From Coprinus comatus (lineage: Eukaryota; Basidiomycota; Agaricomycetes; Agaricales; Agaricaceae), in contig JAWPGT010000025.1 in assembly GCA_034638255.1 (NCBI GenBank), positions 248,001-312,000 of the forward strand: a DNA stretch of 64,000 nt, in the 5' to 3' direction. Shown piece after piece: positions 11,283 through 24,232 of the stretch. The notes beneath the pieces were generated by a model, which did no database searches, was not told where the DNA came from, and saw only the letters and a list, made by a program, of their open reading frames with translations. Numbering within the stretch: position 1 is the first letter of the stretch; each line of letters starts with the position of its first letter. The translations under genes were made by a program, and so were the position numbers.

Positions 11283-13152
11283 TTAAGCAAACAACCGTTT
11301 AGTATACGAGTGCAATCCATGAACACCTCCTTCCAACTGCGCACTCGCAGTCCTGGCCTCAAATCTAACCTTGCCAACCTTCACGCCCTCCTGCAATTGT
11401 GAAACACTCTTGACACCAATGTCTTGAAGTGAGTGTTGGACACCAACGTAAAGGTAGGGCAGGAACGCCTTGATACTACCCTTGTCCTGCACATCTCCAG
11501 ACACACCTTGCGCTACCTTGACCGCGCTACTCTCAGAGAAATAACGAGAGGTTGCAGCATTCTCAATTGTCGTATTCTTCTTTGGTGCGGGATACTTGCT
11601 ATTTGCGGTCTTGGCTCGCGAACCCTGCTCCATAGCCTCCAAGCTACCCATTCCACGGTAGGCCTTGACACGCTTGCCTTCGTGGTAGAAATATTCTCCA
11701 GGAGCTTCTTCTGTACCAGCGAGTAGTCCACCCATCATAACAGCACCAGCACCAAGAGAAAGTGCCTTGACAATGTGACCAACATTGCCGATACCACCAT
11801 CAGCAATGACTGGAACACCGAATTTGCTAGCAAATTCGGCCACGGCGTAGACAGCTGTCGCCTGGGGACGACCGACAGCCATGACCTCCTGAGTGATACA
11901 GATAGAACCTGATCCCATACCAACACGGAGACCATCAGCACCAGCAGCAATTAGTGATGCTGCCTGTTCCCGAGTGACGACATTACCAGCAATCACCTCG
12001 AGATCAGGGAAGGTAGACTTGATCCACTGGATCATTTCAATCTGGAAGATAGAATTGCCCTGAGAAGAATCGAGAACGACGATGTCGAGACCAGCCTCGA
12101 CGAGAATGGTGAGGCGATCACGATCGGATGGTCGTGTGCCAACAGCAGCGGCAGCATAGAGCTGCTTACTGTCAGGATTTTTGGAAGCAAGGGGGTATGA
12201 CTGGTTCTTGAGCAAATCAGAACGAGCGAGAAGAGAAATGAGACAGCCTTGTGCATCTACAATAGGGAGTTTGCCTTTTTTTGAATCGCGAAGAATGTCG
12301 TTTGCTTCCAGGAGCGTGATGCCTTGGGACGCGGTGACCAAATTAGTTGTCATGACCTCATTCAATGGGGTTGACGGATCACGGAACTGGACGTCACGAG
12401 AAGTAACAATGCCGACGAGCTTGCCACCGAGCTTTCCGGTATCTGGGCAAACGAGTACAAGTAAGCAATCGGATTGATACGGGATTGGTCAGACGAGAGA
12501 ATGAATCAGATATTGTATACAAAAGTGTCCGCATGCCACACGTTATACACGCGTTACTCGGCAGAACGAAGGTTGTAGATTGTTCATCACAAGTGGCAAA
12601 GGGCATATATGGCAGTGATCGATAGATAGTACTCACCAGTGATAGGGATACCGCAGAAGCCTAGCCTTGCTTTGATGTCCAATACATCTTCAACGATGTT
12701 GCTAGGTGATAAAACCACGGGATCCGTAATGAAGCCGTTCTCGTGACGCTTGACGGCTCGGACCATGGCAGCCTGCGATTCTGCAGACTGATTGTGATGG
12801 ATAACGCCGATGCCGCCCAAGAGCTGGTACACGAGTCAGCATAAGCGGAAAGGAAAAAGGTGCCAGAGAGACGTACTGCCATTGCAATGGCCATTTCTGT
12901 CTCTGTGACGGTGTCCATGGGACTGCTCATGAAGGGAGTCTTGAGAACGACCTTTCTGGTGATACGGCTTTCGCAGAGAACGTCAGAGGCAGGGAAGTCA
13001 ATCTTGCCTGGGAGAAGAAGAAAATCATTGTAGGTCAAGCCACCGTGGATGCGAGACTCCATGAGGTCGCCGACAGAGAGCCCATCTGAGCGCTGGTATT
13101 CCTGGAGGTGGAGCAAGGCAGCTGAAGGGTTGAGGAGGGTTGTTGGGGACAT
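11283..13152 (-). CDS. Inosine-5'-monophosphate dehydrogenase
   Basis: This enzyme makes XMP from IMP with NAD+, the rate-limiting step of GMP synthesis. Three exons (13152-12877, 12823-12637, 12442-11283) give 540 residues, normal for eukaryotic IMPDH. The start is [15 protein letters not shown]. An early block is [12 protein letters not shown], and the first catalytic-domain segment includes [13 protein letters not shown]. Two CBS domains follow, with a block GIPITG at the second intron and [12 protein letters not shown] after it. The catalytic loop [14 protein letters not shown] carries the active-site Cys. [20 protein letters not shown] and the flap region [14 protein letters not shown] complete the core. 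The C-terminus ends [10 protein letters not shown]. No defect is visible. Mycophenolic acid targets this family, but resistance cannot be judged here. Confidence 0.97.
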
Positions 13153-13332
13153 GGTGGGCAGATTGCCAGATATCAAAATAAAAAATTTGGATGATATAAC
13201 CGTCCTTTGTTTGCTCCGACCAAACAGAGCGGATCATGTGGAATTGTACATTGATGTCGATTACCGTACAACGAGCATAAAAGAGTAAAAACAAAGAAAG
13301 CAATACTACGAAAAAGAATTAAAAATCATTAT

Positions 13333-16300
13333 CTACTGCCAGTACCCCTGCTGCCTTTGGTAGGGATAGAAGCTCCCATCGTTTCCGCCCTGAGGGTATC
13401 CAAGATGTCCTTGAGGTCCCTGCTGGTGGTGCGCATTTTGCTGTGGTCCACCGACACCACTACCAATCCCTCCTCCAACTCCTCCGCTGAACCGGTTTCC
13501 ACCATAATAACCTTGGCCTTGCGGTCCCCCTTGAGCACCTTGACCAGCTGCACCTTGGCCTTGCGGCTGTCCTTGTCCAGGTACATTTTGTACAGATCCA
13601 CGAGCACCAACAATTCCGCTATCCTTCTGAGCGTATGGCTTGTATGCAGCCTCAGGAGAGCTGGCATTGCGAGGCCCAGCACCGCTTCCAGCGACTCCGC
13701 TAGCTCCCACAGTTTGTCCGCCGAGGCCCATGAATCCTTGCATCCCACCTTGTCCAGTCCCACCGTAAAGCTGCTTTCCGTAATCGTTTCCACTAACCCC
13801 TACGTTGGATTGACCAAGACCAAGGCCATGTGTATGTTGTTGAGAATGATGTGGGTGTTGGTAATCATCGTATCCCGCCTGTTGATACAATGTTTGACTG
13901 TATGGGTTGGTCTGGGGCTGCACATTGACACCGACGTTACCACCGGGCTGCTTGGTGGCAGGGCTAGGCGCCGCGTTGGGTCCAGGTGGTCCAGGCTGGA
14001 ACATCGTAGGGTACTTGACATATCCTTGAGGAACATAACCAGAGCTGTAGGGTCCGGCATAATATTGATTTTGGGGATAAGGATTATAGTAGTAGGGGAC
14101 GGGTGGAGGAGGGAATTGCTGAGGTCCTTGTCCGCCCGCAGATTGAGGCTGACTCGAATTCTGCGATGAATGTTGAGAGCCTTGGGTGGCAGAAGGTGGC
14201 AACGTATTGGTAGCAGGTTGTTGACTACCGGGTACTTTGATATCCTCATGCCCGAGAACATTCCTGTTACCAAAGCCTGAAGGCTGAACGTAGGTATCGT
14301 AGAAGTTCTGGCTCAACATGAATAATTGTGATTCCCCAAGAAATCGAAAATTAGACTTACTCGTTGGGTGTCATAACCATAGTCACTTGAATTGAATCCA
14401 CCGAGATGGGAAGCTTGTTGGTGCTGGTTCTGAGCTCCTAGTTGGTTGAAGGCACCGTATGGGCTCTCTTGAGCTTGGCCTGCGGGAGGTGTGGGTGTAT
14501 GGAAATAAGGGGCTGTAGTTGTAGGGTCAGCTTGACGGAAGTAACTTGAGTGAATGGTAGCGCTTTGAGGTTGTTGAATGGTAGAAGGAACATGCTGTGA
14601 TTGTGTCTCAAGCTGAGCAGGGATATGTGAGTATTGATGAGAATGTGATTGCTGGATCTGTTGCGGCTGATGCTGAGGAATTTGATGATGGGTTTGCTGT
14701 TGTTGTTGTTGGGGTTGTTGGATGTTAGCAAGTGAAGGTTGTTGAATCGTTGTTTGCTGCTGATGATTGAATTGTTGTAGAGGAGATGAAGCGACAACTG
14801 AAGGGTGTGAGAGGCTTTGTGCAGGTTGTTGTGATGAAGTAGGATGAGTGGGGTGGGTAATGGGTTGCTGGGCAACTGCAGTTTGAGTTTGTGAAGTGAT
14901 ATTAGATTGTGCCTGCTGCTGCTGTTGTTGGAACACTGATCCGAGGGAAGTAGAAACAGCAGGTGCGGTAGCGGGAGGAGCTGTTTGAGTGGGAGTTTCA
15001 AAGTGGGGCTTGCTAGGGGTGCTATTGGAGGCGGCCGTTTCTGGAACAGGTGCAGGAGAGGATGTTTCGGGTTCCGTCCTAGACATGTATTATGAGCTTC
15101 AGAATTCTACAAATCAATACAACACTTACGAGGAATCGAAAAGGCTCTCTCCGTTGAGACTAAGGCTGCCGAACTGGACACCAATCTTTTCGGTTGCAGA
15201 TCCGAATGAGCTGGGCATTACGACAGCTTGATCCGTTGTTCTGTTACGAGCACTGGCACGCGAGGCATTAGCAGGCCTGGAAACAAGCTTGGGAGATGGT
15301 GTTTCGGCGACCGAAGCAACCGAAGCAACTGAAGCAGGTGTTGGAAGGGAGGGAGCGGGAGTCTGGACCTGCGGTTCTGTCTTTGTAGGAGGTGATTCGA
15401 CGACAGGTTCAGATGGCTTCGGTGATTCTTCAGTTTTTTCAACGTTCGGTGCAGAAGGTTCTGGGGCTGACTCTTCGATAGGGGGTTCAACAACAACTTC
15501 TTTTGGTGGCTGCTCTGTTTCCAAGATCTGCACTGTTGTGGGTTCCTCCCAGCCTGACTGCTGTGGCTCTTCTGGCGTCTCGGGGGGTGCTGATGTTGTT
15601 GCCTGAGCAGATGCGGGTGTTTGCTGTGATGGGGCGGGTGTTTGCTGTGAGGGAGGAGTTGGTTTGGGAGTTGGTTTACTGTACAAGGTGGGATTGAGTA
15701 ATGACATAAAAGGAGGAAAATCACGAAATACCTCGCGATTTGTGCCCAGGACAGCTTCACGGGAGCGATAGGCTTGGGAGCTATTTTTTGCAGAGAGGCA
15801 CTACGGGGGATCGCTGCTGGCTGAGGGACGCTCTGCTCTGGTTCTGGGTGCTTGGGGTGAGATGAGGGAGAAGGGGCGTCAGTGTTTGAAGGAGCATCCT
15901 CATGGCCATTGCTGGCTGCTGGCTCAGGCTCAGGCTTTGCGACATCAGAGGACTCGGGCTCTGTAGCAGCTGGGTCTGCTGCAGGACGAGCAGCACGGGC
16001 CGCGTGACCATTGACAAGACCCCCTCTAGGTTGACCGCCACGTCCGCGCACAGCGGCGCCACCCCGACCAGGGCCACCTCTTCCGCCACGTCCTCCCCGT
16101 CCACCGCGAGACTCGCCCCTGGTTGGGGGCTGGGTGGTTGTAGAGGGCGTCTTCTTGTCTTTTTTGCGTGAAATAGAACCCCATTGCTGGGCTTTCCCTG
16201 AAGATGGGGATTGATGAGGAGCAGATGAGCAGATAGAGAAGACTACGAACCATCGGAAATGCGTGTTGCTGCTGCTTCTGGGTCACCGCTAACTTCGACT

Positions 16301-16426
16301 AGGACGGACTGGAGGTCTGTGCGGCGTGAGCTTGGGGTTGTGTGGGACGATGAGCAACCTACCGTCGTCTGTCCATGCGGGAAAGAGCTCTCTGAGGGTT
16401 GCTACCTGAGAGGAATACTTGTTCAT
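13333..16426 (-). CDS. CUE-domain Def1-like protein (RNA polymerase II degradation factor)
   Basis: Def1 recruits ubiquitin ligase to stalled RNA polymerase II; its CUE domain binds ubiquitin. The N-terminus MNKYSSQVATLRELFPAW, then DDLQSVLVEVSGDPEAAATR and ISDGKAQQWGSISRKKDK, forms a CUE domain built across three exons, as in Def1. It is followed by an RGG-rich stretch, a Pro/Glu/Ser region with KLSWAQIA, and a very long Gln/Pro/Ser-rich low-complexity tail. That tail includes poly-Gln around 14690-14930 and ends near RQQGYWQ. Introns lie near 16360-16315, 16250-16200, 15730-15690, 15125-15085 and 14360-14311. Low-complexity composition makes the antisense frames open as well. Def1 assignment rests on the CUE domain, RGG and Q-rich layout; the exact orthology is not proven. 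Confidence 0.8.
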
Positions 16427-16557
16427 GGCGGAGAGAATGGGTGTAAAAGGTGAAGCTATGTGCGGGGTCCCACTTTTATTTATTTTCCTATTATTTTCTA
16501 CCGTGGGAACTGCCTCGAGGCGCACAGCATTATCTCTACAGAGCTACCTGAGAGCTA

Positions 16558-17222
16558 CTACTCCATGTTCGACAGCAACAGCAACGCAGACACCCCAAGG
16601 AATCCTCCAGCAATAACTGCAACAGCTGCTCCTCCAATGGGCAGAATAGAACTCACTGGCCCATCCCACTTCTCCGGCAATGTTAGGGCCGTCTGATTAG
16701 CCGCAACCATAATGTTCTGGTCGGTGCAGCTTTTCCCGTAGGCTATCCCCTCCGTTTAGCACGTAGTGTGGTTTCTTTGATGTCAACACTCACCACCCAT
16801 CAATACATTCGACCCAATCCTGATGTCGCCAGGTATGATGTTCATCCGAATAACTTCGGTGAACATGCACTCTTGGCAACCCCGCACATTCATAATCACT
16901 CCTGCACTACAGAGGCACTGTGCATTGTCGTTGCACTGCCTAATGTTGCTCTGAGCAGTAGCACAAGAACTTCCACACTATCCACAATAAGCATGTAGTG
17001 ATATCATATCATATCTAAAATGGACTTACGGCTGCGGGGACCAGGGCCGCCTGGATATCCAGAATTTCCGTCGACTGCAAAACCTTGGTACCGACAGTGA
17101 TATTAAAGGCCAAAACTAGACAGCCGATCAACTTGAATGTCCAACGCGCTGTACAATCCAAATACCATACCTCGTCCAGCGAGAGCAAGGAGAAGAGCGA
17201 GAGGCAAGAAAAAGAAGTTCAT
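16558..17222 (-). CDS. Small secreted Cys-rich protein with C-terminal membrane segment
   Basis: I do not recognise a named family. Four exons (17222-17171, 17115-17030, 16977-16794, 16742-16558) give 168 residues with consistent phase and canonical splice sites. The N-terminus MNFFFLPLALLLALAG is a clear signal peptide. The mature part has a Cys cluster (CGSSC, QCNDNAQCLCSAG, RGCQEC, then KSC). The last part, PIGGAAVAVIAGGFLGVSAL, is a transmembrane helix or GPI-anchor signal. This resembles the many uncharacterised basidiomycete surface proteins with six to eight cysteines. Its exons are each too short to stand out as long open frames. It could be a cell-surface or wall-associated protein; no function is claimed. 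Confidence 0.72.
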
Positions 17223-17456
17223 GACGAAAAGAAATAAAAACCTGCCAGAGGAGGCGAAGAAACAGAAACAAAGAGATGAAGCATCCCCGACAGCCGCCTG
17301 TGATCTTTAAATATGTGCAGGGTAGAGACCATCACCATCAATCAATCAAACACATGCACCCATTTGGACCATCATACAAACACAGCCACACAAACGTCAG
17401 CGTGACCGCGTCGGAGGACGTGACTTTGTTGATCCATCTTGTACACCAACCGTCAT

Positions 17457-18779
17457 GGCCCCTGTCCACTTCACCGGTGCCCTCCAGCCGAAGAAAAAGT
17501 CGGAGCTCCAGCAGATTGCTCTTGCTCTCAATCTTAGCGATGTAGGCACAAAGGACGAGCTTCTAGCCACCATCAAGAAACACCTCGATGATCACCAGGC
17601 CGAGCTCGAAGACAATCCAACCTTTGCCGGCCTTCTCGGTCGTCGGAAGCGGAGCGTCCAGCCCCCGTCTACTGTGTCCGTCGTCACACACCAATTACAC
17701 ATAACATTGCTGATCGTGTTTTCATAGCTCACGCATTCCAGAGCCCGTGGTCGTCGATACTAAACCCCCGTCGCGTCGTCGATCTGGGCCTGGGGTCCTT
17801 GAGGCAGTTGTAGAGATTACCACCCCCATGAAGGCTCCCCGTGAAATACCCGCGTCTATCAAGCAGCCTATCTCTCCTGTGGATCATACATTCAAATCTA
17901 TTTATCCAGTGGACGGTTCACCCCAACAGCCTGCTACATCTCATGTGGATACACCCCATCAATCTCCTCTACGCCTTCAGGTCGCCACTCCAAGTAGCCT
18001 GCCACCACTACCGCCTTCCCCTAGCCCGACCAAAAGCATCATCGCGAGCTTCAAGGCAGGGGATATGTCAACCATTGTTCAGGACATCCAACAACACGAA
18101 ATAGTCCAATCCGGCAGCAAGTCCTTGACCAAATTACGCCATGTTTGTTGATTTTTGTTGTGTCTCTTTTGTTTTATACTAAATGACATGCAGTTCCTCT
18201 CAAATTCGCGTAATATCGGGTCACTTGCTGTTGTGGCTGAACTCCTATATATCTTGTATAGTATCATACCTTGGAGAACCGTTCAGGTATGTATCCTGGC
18301 TGGGTATGTGCCTCGCGGAAAAACTGATTCTTGGTTAGGTTCCCCTTTTACCCCAAGGATCTGTAACATTTCCTTTGGTCTACCCTCCTCTGAGCACCTT
18401 CCAGAATATCGCCTTCTGGGCCGTGTTACTTCACTGGTTTATTCCTGCCGTTTTGGCCCCAGTCATTGTTGGAAATCTCGTATCATTCAAGCCAGATCCT
18501 TCCCAAACACCTATGTTCGATCCTCTTACTGCTTCTATCGTCCGTTTGGCCGCTCAAATTGCATATCCCTATCCTGCTATCGACCACCAATCTGGTCTCC
18601 AGGGCTTAGACGTCATTGGTTTCCAACTCCGTGTTTTGAACGCATCTGTTGGTCTGGCATTTTCCTTTGCTGAGACAATTTCTGGAGCACCCAACGCATT
18701 TGCCCAGTCATTGCGTCGTGACAGACATGTGTATACTCGCTCACGATCAGGAACACCTTTACTGGAGCTTAGGTCTTAA
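17457..18779 (+). CDS. SAP-domain protein with C-terminal membrane segments
   Basis: The N-terminal 45 residues (KKKSELQQIALALNLSDVGT, then KDELLATIKKHLDDH) form a SAP/HeH-type helix-extension-helix, a DNA- or chromatin-binding motif. A proline-rich linker with short basic clusters follows (PPSRRRSG). Two or three hydrophobic segments come next: SLAVVAELLYILYSIIPW and NIAFWAVLLHWFIPAVLAPV, and possibly VLNASVGLAFSF. The C-terminus is basic. Introns lie near 17677-17727, 18143-18193 and 18285-18339. A SAP-like domain plus membrane segments recalls inner-nuclear-membrane proteins such as Heh1/Src1. The rest does not look like the MSC domain, so only a general chromatin-membrane tether role is suggested. 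Confidence 0.75.
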
Positions 18780-18980
18780 GTATAATGAGCACAAGTATAT
18801 GGAATTCTATTTATTTTATGAAATATCTCATGTCATATGTTCTATGTTCTCTTGCTTTCTTCGTGCGATCCTGAAACTAGTTCTATTATTTGTATTCTAG
18901 TTTTTGTAGACAAATTTGTGTACTTAGGACTGGGATTCTGTTCAATTATGTAATCACTGCTACTCTCACCACCTGCGTTC

Positions 18981-20772
18981 ATGATATCGCAGTCTACTAG
19001 CCAGGATGCTCTTAAACATTCTTCCATAGTATCGCTGACAGCGCTCATTGGACTTCAGCTCTTTTCAAGGCTATTTACATTTGTGTTGAACCAGGCCCTC
19101 ATACGCATGACTTCACCGGAAATCTTTGGTACTGCTGCCATTCAATTCGACCTCATTCTGAGCACTATTTTGTTTCTCTCTCGTGAAGGCGTCAGGACAA
19201 CTATTCTACGAGCCAACTCACCGGGGCCCATGTCTATGAATCTGTCCTTTGTGCCTGTATTTGCCGGAATACCTCTTGCAACTACAATTGCATACTTATA
19301 TGAACACTTTGCTAGAGTAGAGTTGAAACAAAGAGCTGGGTTTCGTTCTGCGGTTGCGACTTATGCACTTGCAGCTGTTGTGGAGCTTTTGACAGAGCCA
19401 TTTCATAATATGTAAGTGAATTCGACAATTTTTTGTTCCTCTATTTAACATACATGATGCAAGGTCGATGGTTCAACTGAAAACGAATGTAAGAGTACGA
19501 GCGGAGGGATGTGGAATTACAGCAAAAAGCGTAGTGACATTCCTTATCCTCTTGTATGACATGAACAAGGGCCAAGGGAATCTTGCTTTACTTGCTTTCT
19601 CCTTTGGACAACTTGCATATAGCCTCGCGTGTCTTGTTGTTTACCTATGGTATTTTGGCTTTAAGACGCTGAAACCTCAAACTGAACAGTAGGTGGATGA
19701 ATTCTTTTATTTTGATACGTTAACTGACTTGGAACAGGAAACAAGCTTTTTTAGATATGGAACTATTCAAACTTTCTGTAACGATGACCTGGCAGTCAAT
19801 CATCAAACACGTACTTACAGAAGGAGATAAACTTATCTTGTCATGGTTTAGTCCACTTCAAGATCAAGGCGGATATGCGCTGGCTGTTAATTATGGTTTG
19901 TAGTTCATTATCTTCTTATTACTCCCATTTCATAAGCGCCTCTCTAGGTTCTCTGATAGCACGCATCATATTTCAACCAATTGAAGAAGTCATGCGACTC
20001 TACTTCTCGAAAACATTTAGTCAAAAATCAAAAATGGACTCGGCACTCAAGGAAGCAGCCGGAGCGTTGTCTTCACTTATATCTGTTCAGCTGGAACTAT
20101 CCATGTTTTTCCTCTTGTTCGGAACCGCATATCTATCAGTTATTCTCCCTATATTGTTGCCTCCACGATACATGGCTACCAGCGCTCCAAGTATACTTAG
20201 TGCTTGGGTATGGTACATCCCCGTTCTTGCTGTTAATGGGGGATTAGAAGGTTTTGTGGCTAGTGTCGCAAATTCTTCTGACTTAAATAAACAAAGCAGG
20301 TAAAGTACCAGTACTTTGAATACGGCGAAATGGTCTTGAATTTTTTTTATGTCTCAGATGGATGGTCGTGTTCTCTATTCTTTTTGTCACTGCTGCTGTT
20401 TTACTTTACAAGCTTGGATTAGGAGATGCTGCGCTCGTATACGCTAATATTCTCAACCTATTAGCAAGGATTACATTTGGAGCTTTCTTCACCAACTCAT
20501 TCTTTAATAAACAAGGTGGTTCAGGACTTGTTTCGTTAGGAAGGGTAATTCCTTCTTGGAAACTCGTTACACTCTCTTTCGCAATGTGGGGTATAGTTAA
20601 GTATGATGGAAGTAGGAAGGATATTGAGAAGGTGGTTGTTGGAGAGGGTAGAAGGTCATTGTTGAATAAAGATGTTGTTGCACATGTGGGACTTGGTATT
20701 TCATTTGCGGTTGTTTGGATTAGTTCTTGGTGGATGTCTTCTGGTAGAAAAACACGTCTCCCTCGACGATGA
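18981..20772 (+). CDS. Rft1-like ER membrane protein (N-glycan lipid-linked oligosaccharide)
   Basis: Rft1 is required for Man5GlcNAc2-PP-dolichol to reach the ER lumen in N-glycosylation; whether it is itself the flippase is debated. The protein is a multi-pass membrane protein of the family's usual size. The N-terminal family block is LIGLQLFSRLFTFVLNQALI, and LSREGVRTTILRA carries the conserved basic motif. Later blocks are LLTEGDKLIL-like (LTEGDKLILSWFSPLQDQGG), ARIIFQPIEEVMRLYFSK and VNGGLEGFVASVA. The C-terminus ends in a hydrophobic helix and SSGRKTRLPRR. Introns occur near 19412-19465, 19691-19738, 19895-19947 and 20302-20358. No defect is seen. It lies 123 bp upstream of the Fig4-like gene in the same orientation. 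Confidence 0.93.
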
Positions 20773-20895
20773 TGTTCTCGTTTTTGGAATATGATCGTCA
20801 GTTACCCTGTTTTGATTAGTCTATTTTTAACCTTGCAGTATTAGCTAATGAATTGATACAACTACATACACACTGCCCCTTTTCCTAGCACATAC

Positions 20896-23800
20896 ATGGG
20901 GTCTCTAGCAGACTCCAAAATATCAGACAAGAGCGATACGTCAAAACCACCTACTAAATCACTAACAGTATTCAACAAGTTTATTCTGTATGAAAACCGT
21001 GCAAGGTTCTATATTGTTGCCTCCAATGCCTCAGAGTCGCGGCACCGCATGTTAAAGGTCGATCGTACGACCCAAGATGAATTACTGATAGTGGAGGATG
21101 ATGTTGAGTATAGTGGGAAGCAAATGAGTGCTATGTTGAAGATGCTTGATGATGGAAATAAGGCTTCGGGTGGACTTGGGAAGGGTAAAGTGTTTTTTGG
21201 ATTGGTTGGTGCGTATTGCATCGCTTTCCTTTCTGGTGCAACGTCGTATATACTGAATTGTGATGTAGGTTTTACACGATTCACGGCTGGATGGTATATA
21301 ATTATCATCACCAAACGTTCGGTCGTGGCTTTGTTAGGGGGTCATTATCTTTACCATTGTGAAGCGACGGAAATGTTTCCTGTTTGTTTTAATCACAAGG
21401 TGGAGAAGCCGGCTGAAGAACTCAGGTTTTTAAATATATTCAAACAAGTGGATATGTCAAAGAACTTCTATTTCAGGTCTGTGAGGTTTACTTTACTGTT
21501 TGGTTGAATATATACTTATTGATATTTCTTTTAATAGTTACACTTATGATCTTACTTCTACTTTACAACATAATCTAATAGGATGTCCTCGAACGTTGAA
21601 TGATCCGTGGCCATTTAATGATCGATTTGCGTGGAATTTCAATCTGTTGTCTGAAGCATGTCGTTTGCAGCATGATGATGCTATCAAACCTCATTGGTTA
21701 CTTCCTTTGATGCATGGTCATGTAGATCAAGCTAGTGCGTGTATGATTTCTCTACAGCGTAATAATTCCAAAAATTCTCATATCTGACCATTTTAGAGCT
21801 TACGGTTCTTGGACGTGTGGTCTTTATCACACTTATTGCTAGACGGTCTCGACATTATGCTGGTACACGGTATTTGAAAAGGGGTGTAAATGAAGAAGTA
21901 CGTTTTATCATACCCGGTGCTATTCTCTTGCTGTTTGTTAACCTATTGTGGTAGGGAAATGTAGCGAACGAGGTAGAGACGGAACAGATAGTAACAGAAG
22001 CTCTTACGACACCGTTCTATTATCCAGCTACAGGCCCAGAGGGCGGAAGGTCACAACATCGTCGCCCAAGCCCAAATTATACCAGTTATGTACAATATAG
22101 GGGAAGTATTCCTGTATCTTGGGTTCAAGAAACTAACAGCATGCTTCCGAAACCACCTATTGAAAGTATGTGATATTTGACGGTCTTTCATTTTTGCATC
22201 ATCATTGATATGGTTGTGGTAGTCAGTGTAGTTGATCCGTTTTACACGGCAGCTTCGAAACACTTTGATGATTTGTTCAGACGTTATGGAGCTCCGATAA
22301 CGGTTTTGAACCTTGTCAAAAAACGGGAACCGGTCCCTCGTGAATCGAAGTTGTTGGATGAATATACACAGTGTGTGGAATACCTTAACCAGTTCCTGCC
22401 TCGAAACAAGAAGATGATTTATCATGCTTGGGATATATCTCGGGCTCATAAAGAGTAAGTGTTGTAATTAGTTAAAGACTGTAATATTGACGATAATTGT
22501 TTTTCAGGAAGATTCAGGATGTCATTAGTTATTTAGAAGATGTTGCAGAAGAATCTATCCAAAAGACTGGTTTCTTTCACAGCGGACCTGAACCCCAATC
22601 GCATTTACTGCATGAACAGTATAGGTGAGCCTTTTACGCGTTGATCAGTATTGTATCTGAAATCTCTTAACAGCAAGGATGAAGATGATGAACCACATTG
22701 GCGTGATCGCATATCTCTTCAAAATGGACTTTGTCGAACGAATTGTGTTGATTGTTTGGATCGTACGAATGCTGCTCAGTTTGTGTTTGGGAAGAGGGCT
22801 TTTGGGCATCAGTTATATGCACTTGGTGTTGTTGATTCTCCGAATCTACCGTTTGAGTCAGATGCAATACAATTGTTGACGGAGATGTACCATGATCATG
22901 GTGATAGTGTGTATCTTCTTTTTTTATTACCACCGAGGATTTGTTTGGTTTAACGGTTATCAGCGATTGCTCTTCAGTATACCGGAAGCGCCCTTGTTAA
23001 TCGAGTTGAAACGTATCAAAGGGCTCCACATTGGAATAGTCATTCTCGGGATATTATTGAGAATATTAGGCGGTTCTATGCGAATTCTGTTCTAGGTGGG
23101 CAAGCGTCTGGGATAGTTTTGTGGCTGGCTCTAATGATCTGTAGATGCTGATAAACAGGCCGCAATCAACCTCTTTCTCGGTATCGCCAATGAAAGGACT
23201 CATCCGTTACCCGCTGTACGGGGTGGATATCAGAATTGGTTTCATCCGGAATATCTTGAACCTCCTTACGTGTTGGAAGAGAGCGAAAAGGCTTTGCAAG
23301 AGTTTATGGATTTGCGTGGAGATTTTTGGGTGGAATATTATCGACCGTTGCTCTTTACTTCGCTAGGAAAGCATTTTGCGTATTCGATGAATAGTACGTT
23401 GAAGCTTCCGGGGTATGTCATGTTTTCTTCTTCTATTAGTTGTATTTAAGTCCTTTCAGGAAGAATGCTGGAGATATAGATAGGAGTCCGTTCCAGAAAC
23501 GCTTTTATCGTGATGTTACACATGGTCCGGGGTATGGTCACCTTTCATTAACTTGTCAACCTGTGAAAGATTGAGTTTTGTATATATACAGTGTTGTTCA
23601 AGGTGTTCGGCGATGGATTACATCGGGCGCAACACCAGACAAACGGAAGAAGAAGCACGTCAAGAAACATCATCATGAAGAGACTGTCAAATCTAATACC
23701 GAACTTCTTCCTGATGAAAATTCAACAGAGTTTCTTGCTATACAAAGGTTGAAACCTTTTGTACCTGATACAGAGATTGCAGAGTACCACGGGTACGTAC

Positions 23801-24089
23801 TCAAGCATATTTTTCCAACAATTTGCTTGTTTCTCATACACCCCTTCCTAGATACATTGATCAATGCCAAGAGTTTCTCAAAGCGCAAACTTCACGAGGA
23901 GAGAGAAAGGATCTGGAGGTGTATCAAAATGCTATTGATATCTCAAATAGGGGCGGCCTTGATTGGTGTAAAGAGGAGACAACTGATGTGTATTCTGTGT
24001 ATGTTGGAAAGACGCAGGTACACGATTTGTCGAAAGACTTGCTTCCAATTACTTATAATTATGAGAAATGGCTTTCTGGACGTCCATGA
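20896..24089 (+). CDS. Fig4-type SAC-domain phosphoinositide phosphatase
   Basis: Fig4 dephosphorylates PI(3,5)P2 and scaffolds the Fab1/Vac14 complex on vacuole membranes. The N-terminus carries the Fig4 block [18 protein letters not shown]. The SAC domain includes FTRFTAGWY followed by [18 protein letters not shown]. The catalytic P-loop is [16 protein letters not shown] (CX5R type), intact. Family blocks downstream are [17 protein letters not shown] sequence and the Fig4 C-terminal KWLSGRP. There are about a dozen exons. The intron at 21209-21268 is 60 nt with no stop in frame, so an unspliced reading passes through it; splicing joins LVG to FTRFTAGWY and matches the family. Vac14 and Fab1 partners are not in this window. 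Confidence 0.93.
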
Positions 24090-24232
24090 GTAACATAATA
24101 TTACCTGTTTTTGGGATGTTGACGTCGCCTGATGTATGCTCTTGACAAGTGACGGTTACCCTGTGAATTCCTCAAGTGACCCGAACCATCAATTCCTTGC
24201 TTTACTTGTGCTACATACCATCCGCGATAACG

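Noticed and set aside
13357..14169. Long plus-strand frame (270 codons) opposite the Def1-like gene
   Set aside because: It is the antisense of a Gln/Gly/Pro-rich low-complexity coding region, which keeps other frames open. It has no domain, and the minus-strand model has a CUE domain and consistent introns.
15218..16051. Minus-strand 277-codon frame MRGRGGQPRGG... as a separate gene
   Set aside because: Its first part is exon 3 of the Def1-like gene, and the later Ser/His/Leu-rich part is an off-frame reading after the intron at about 15735.
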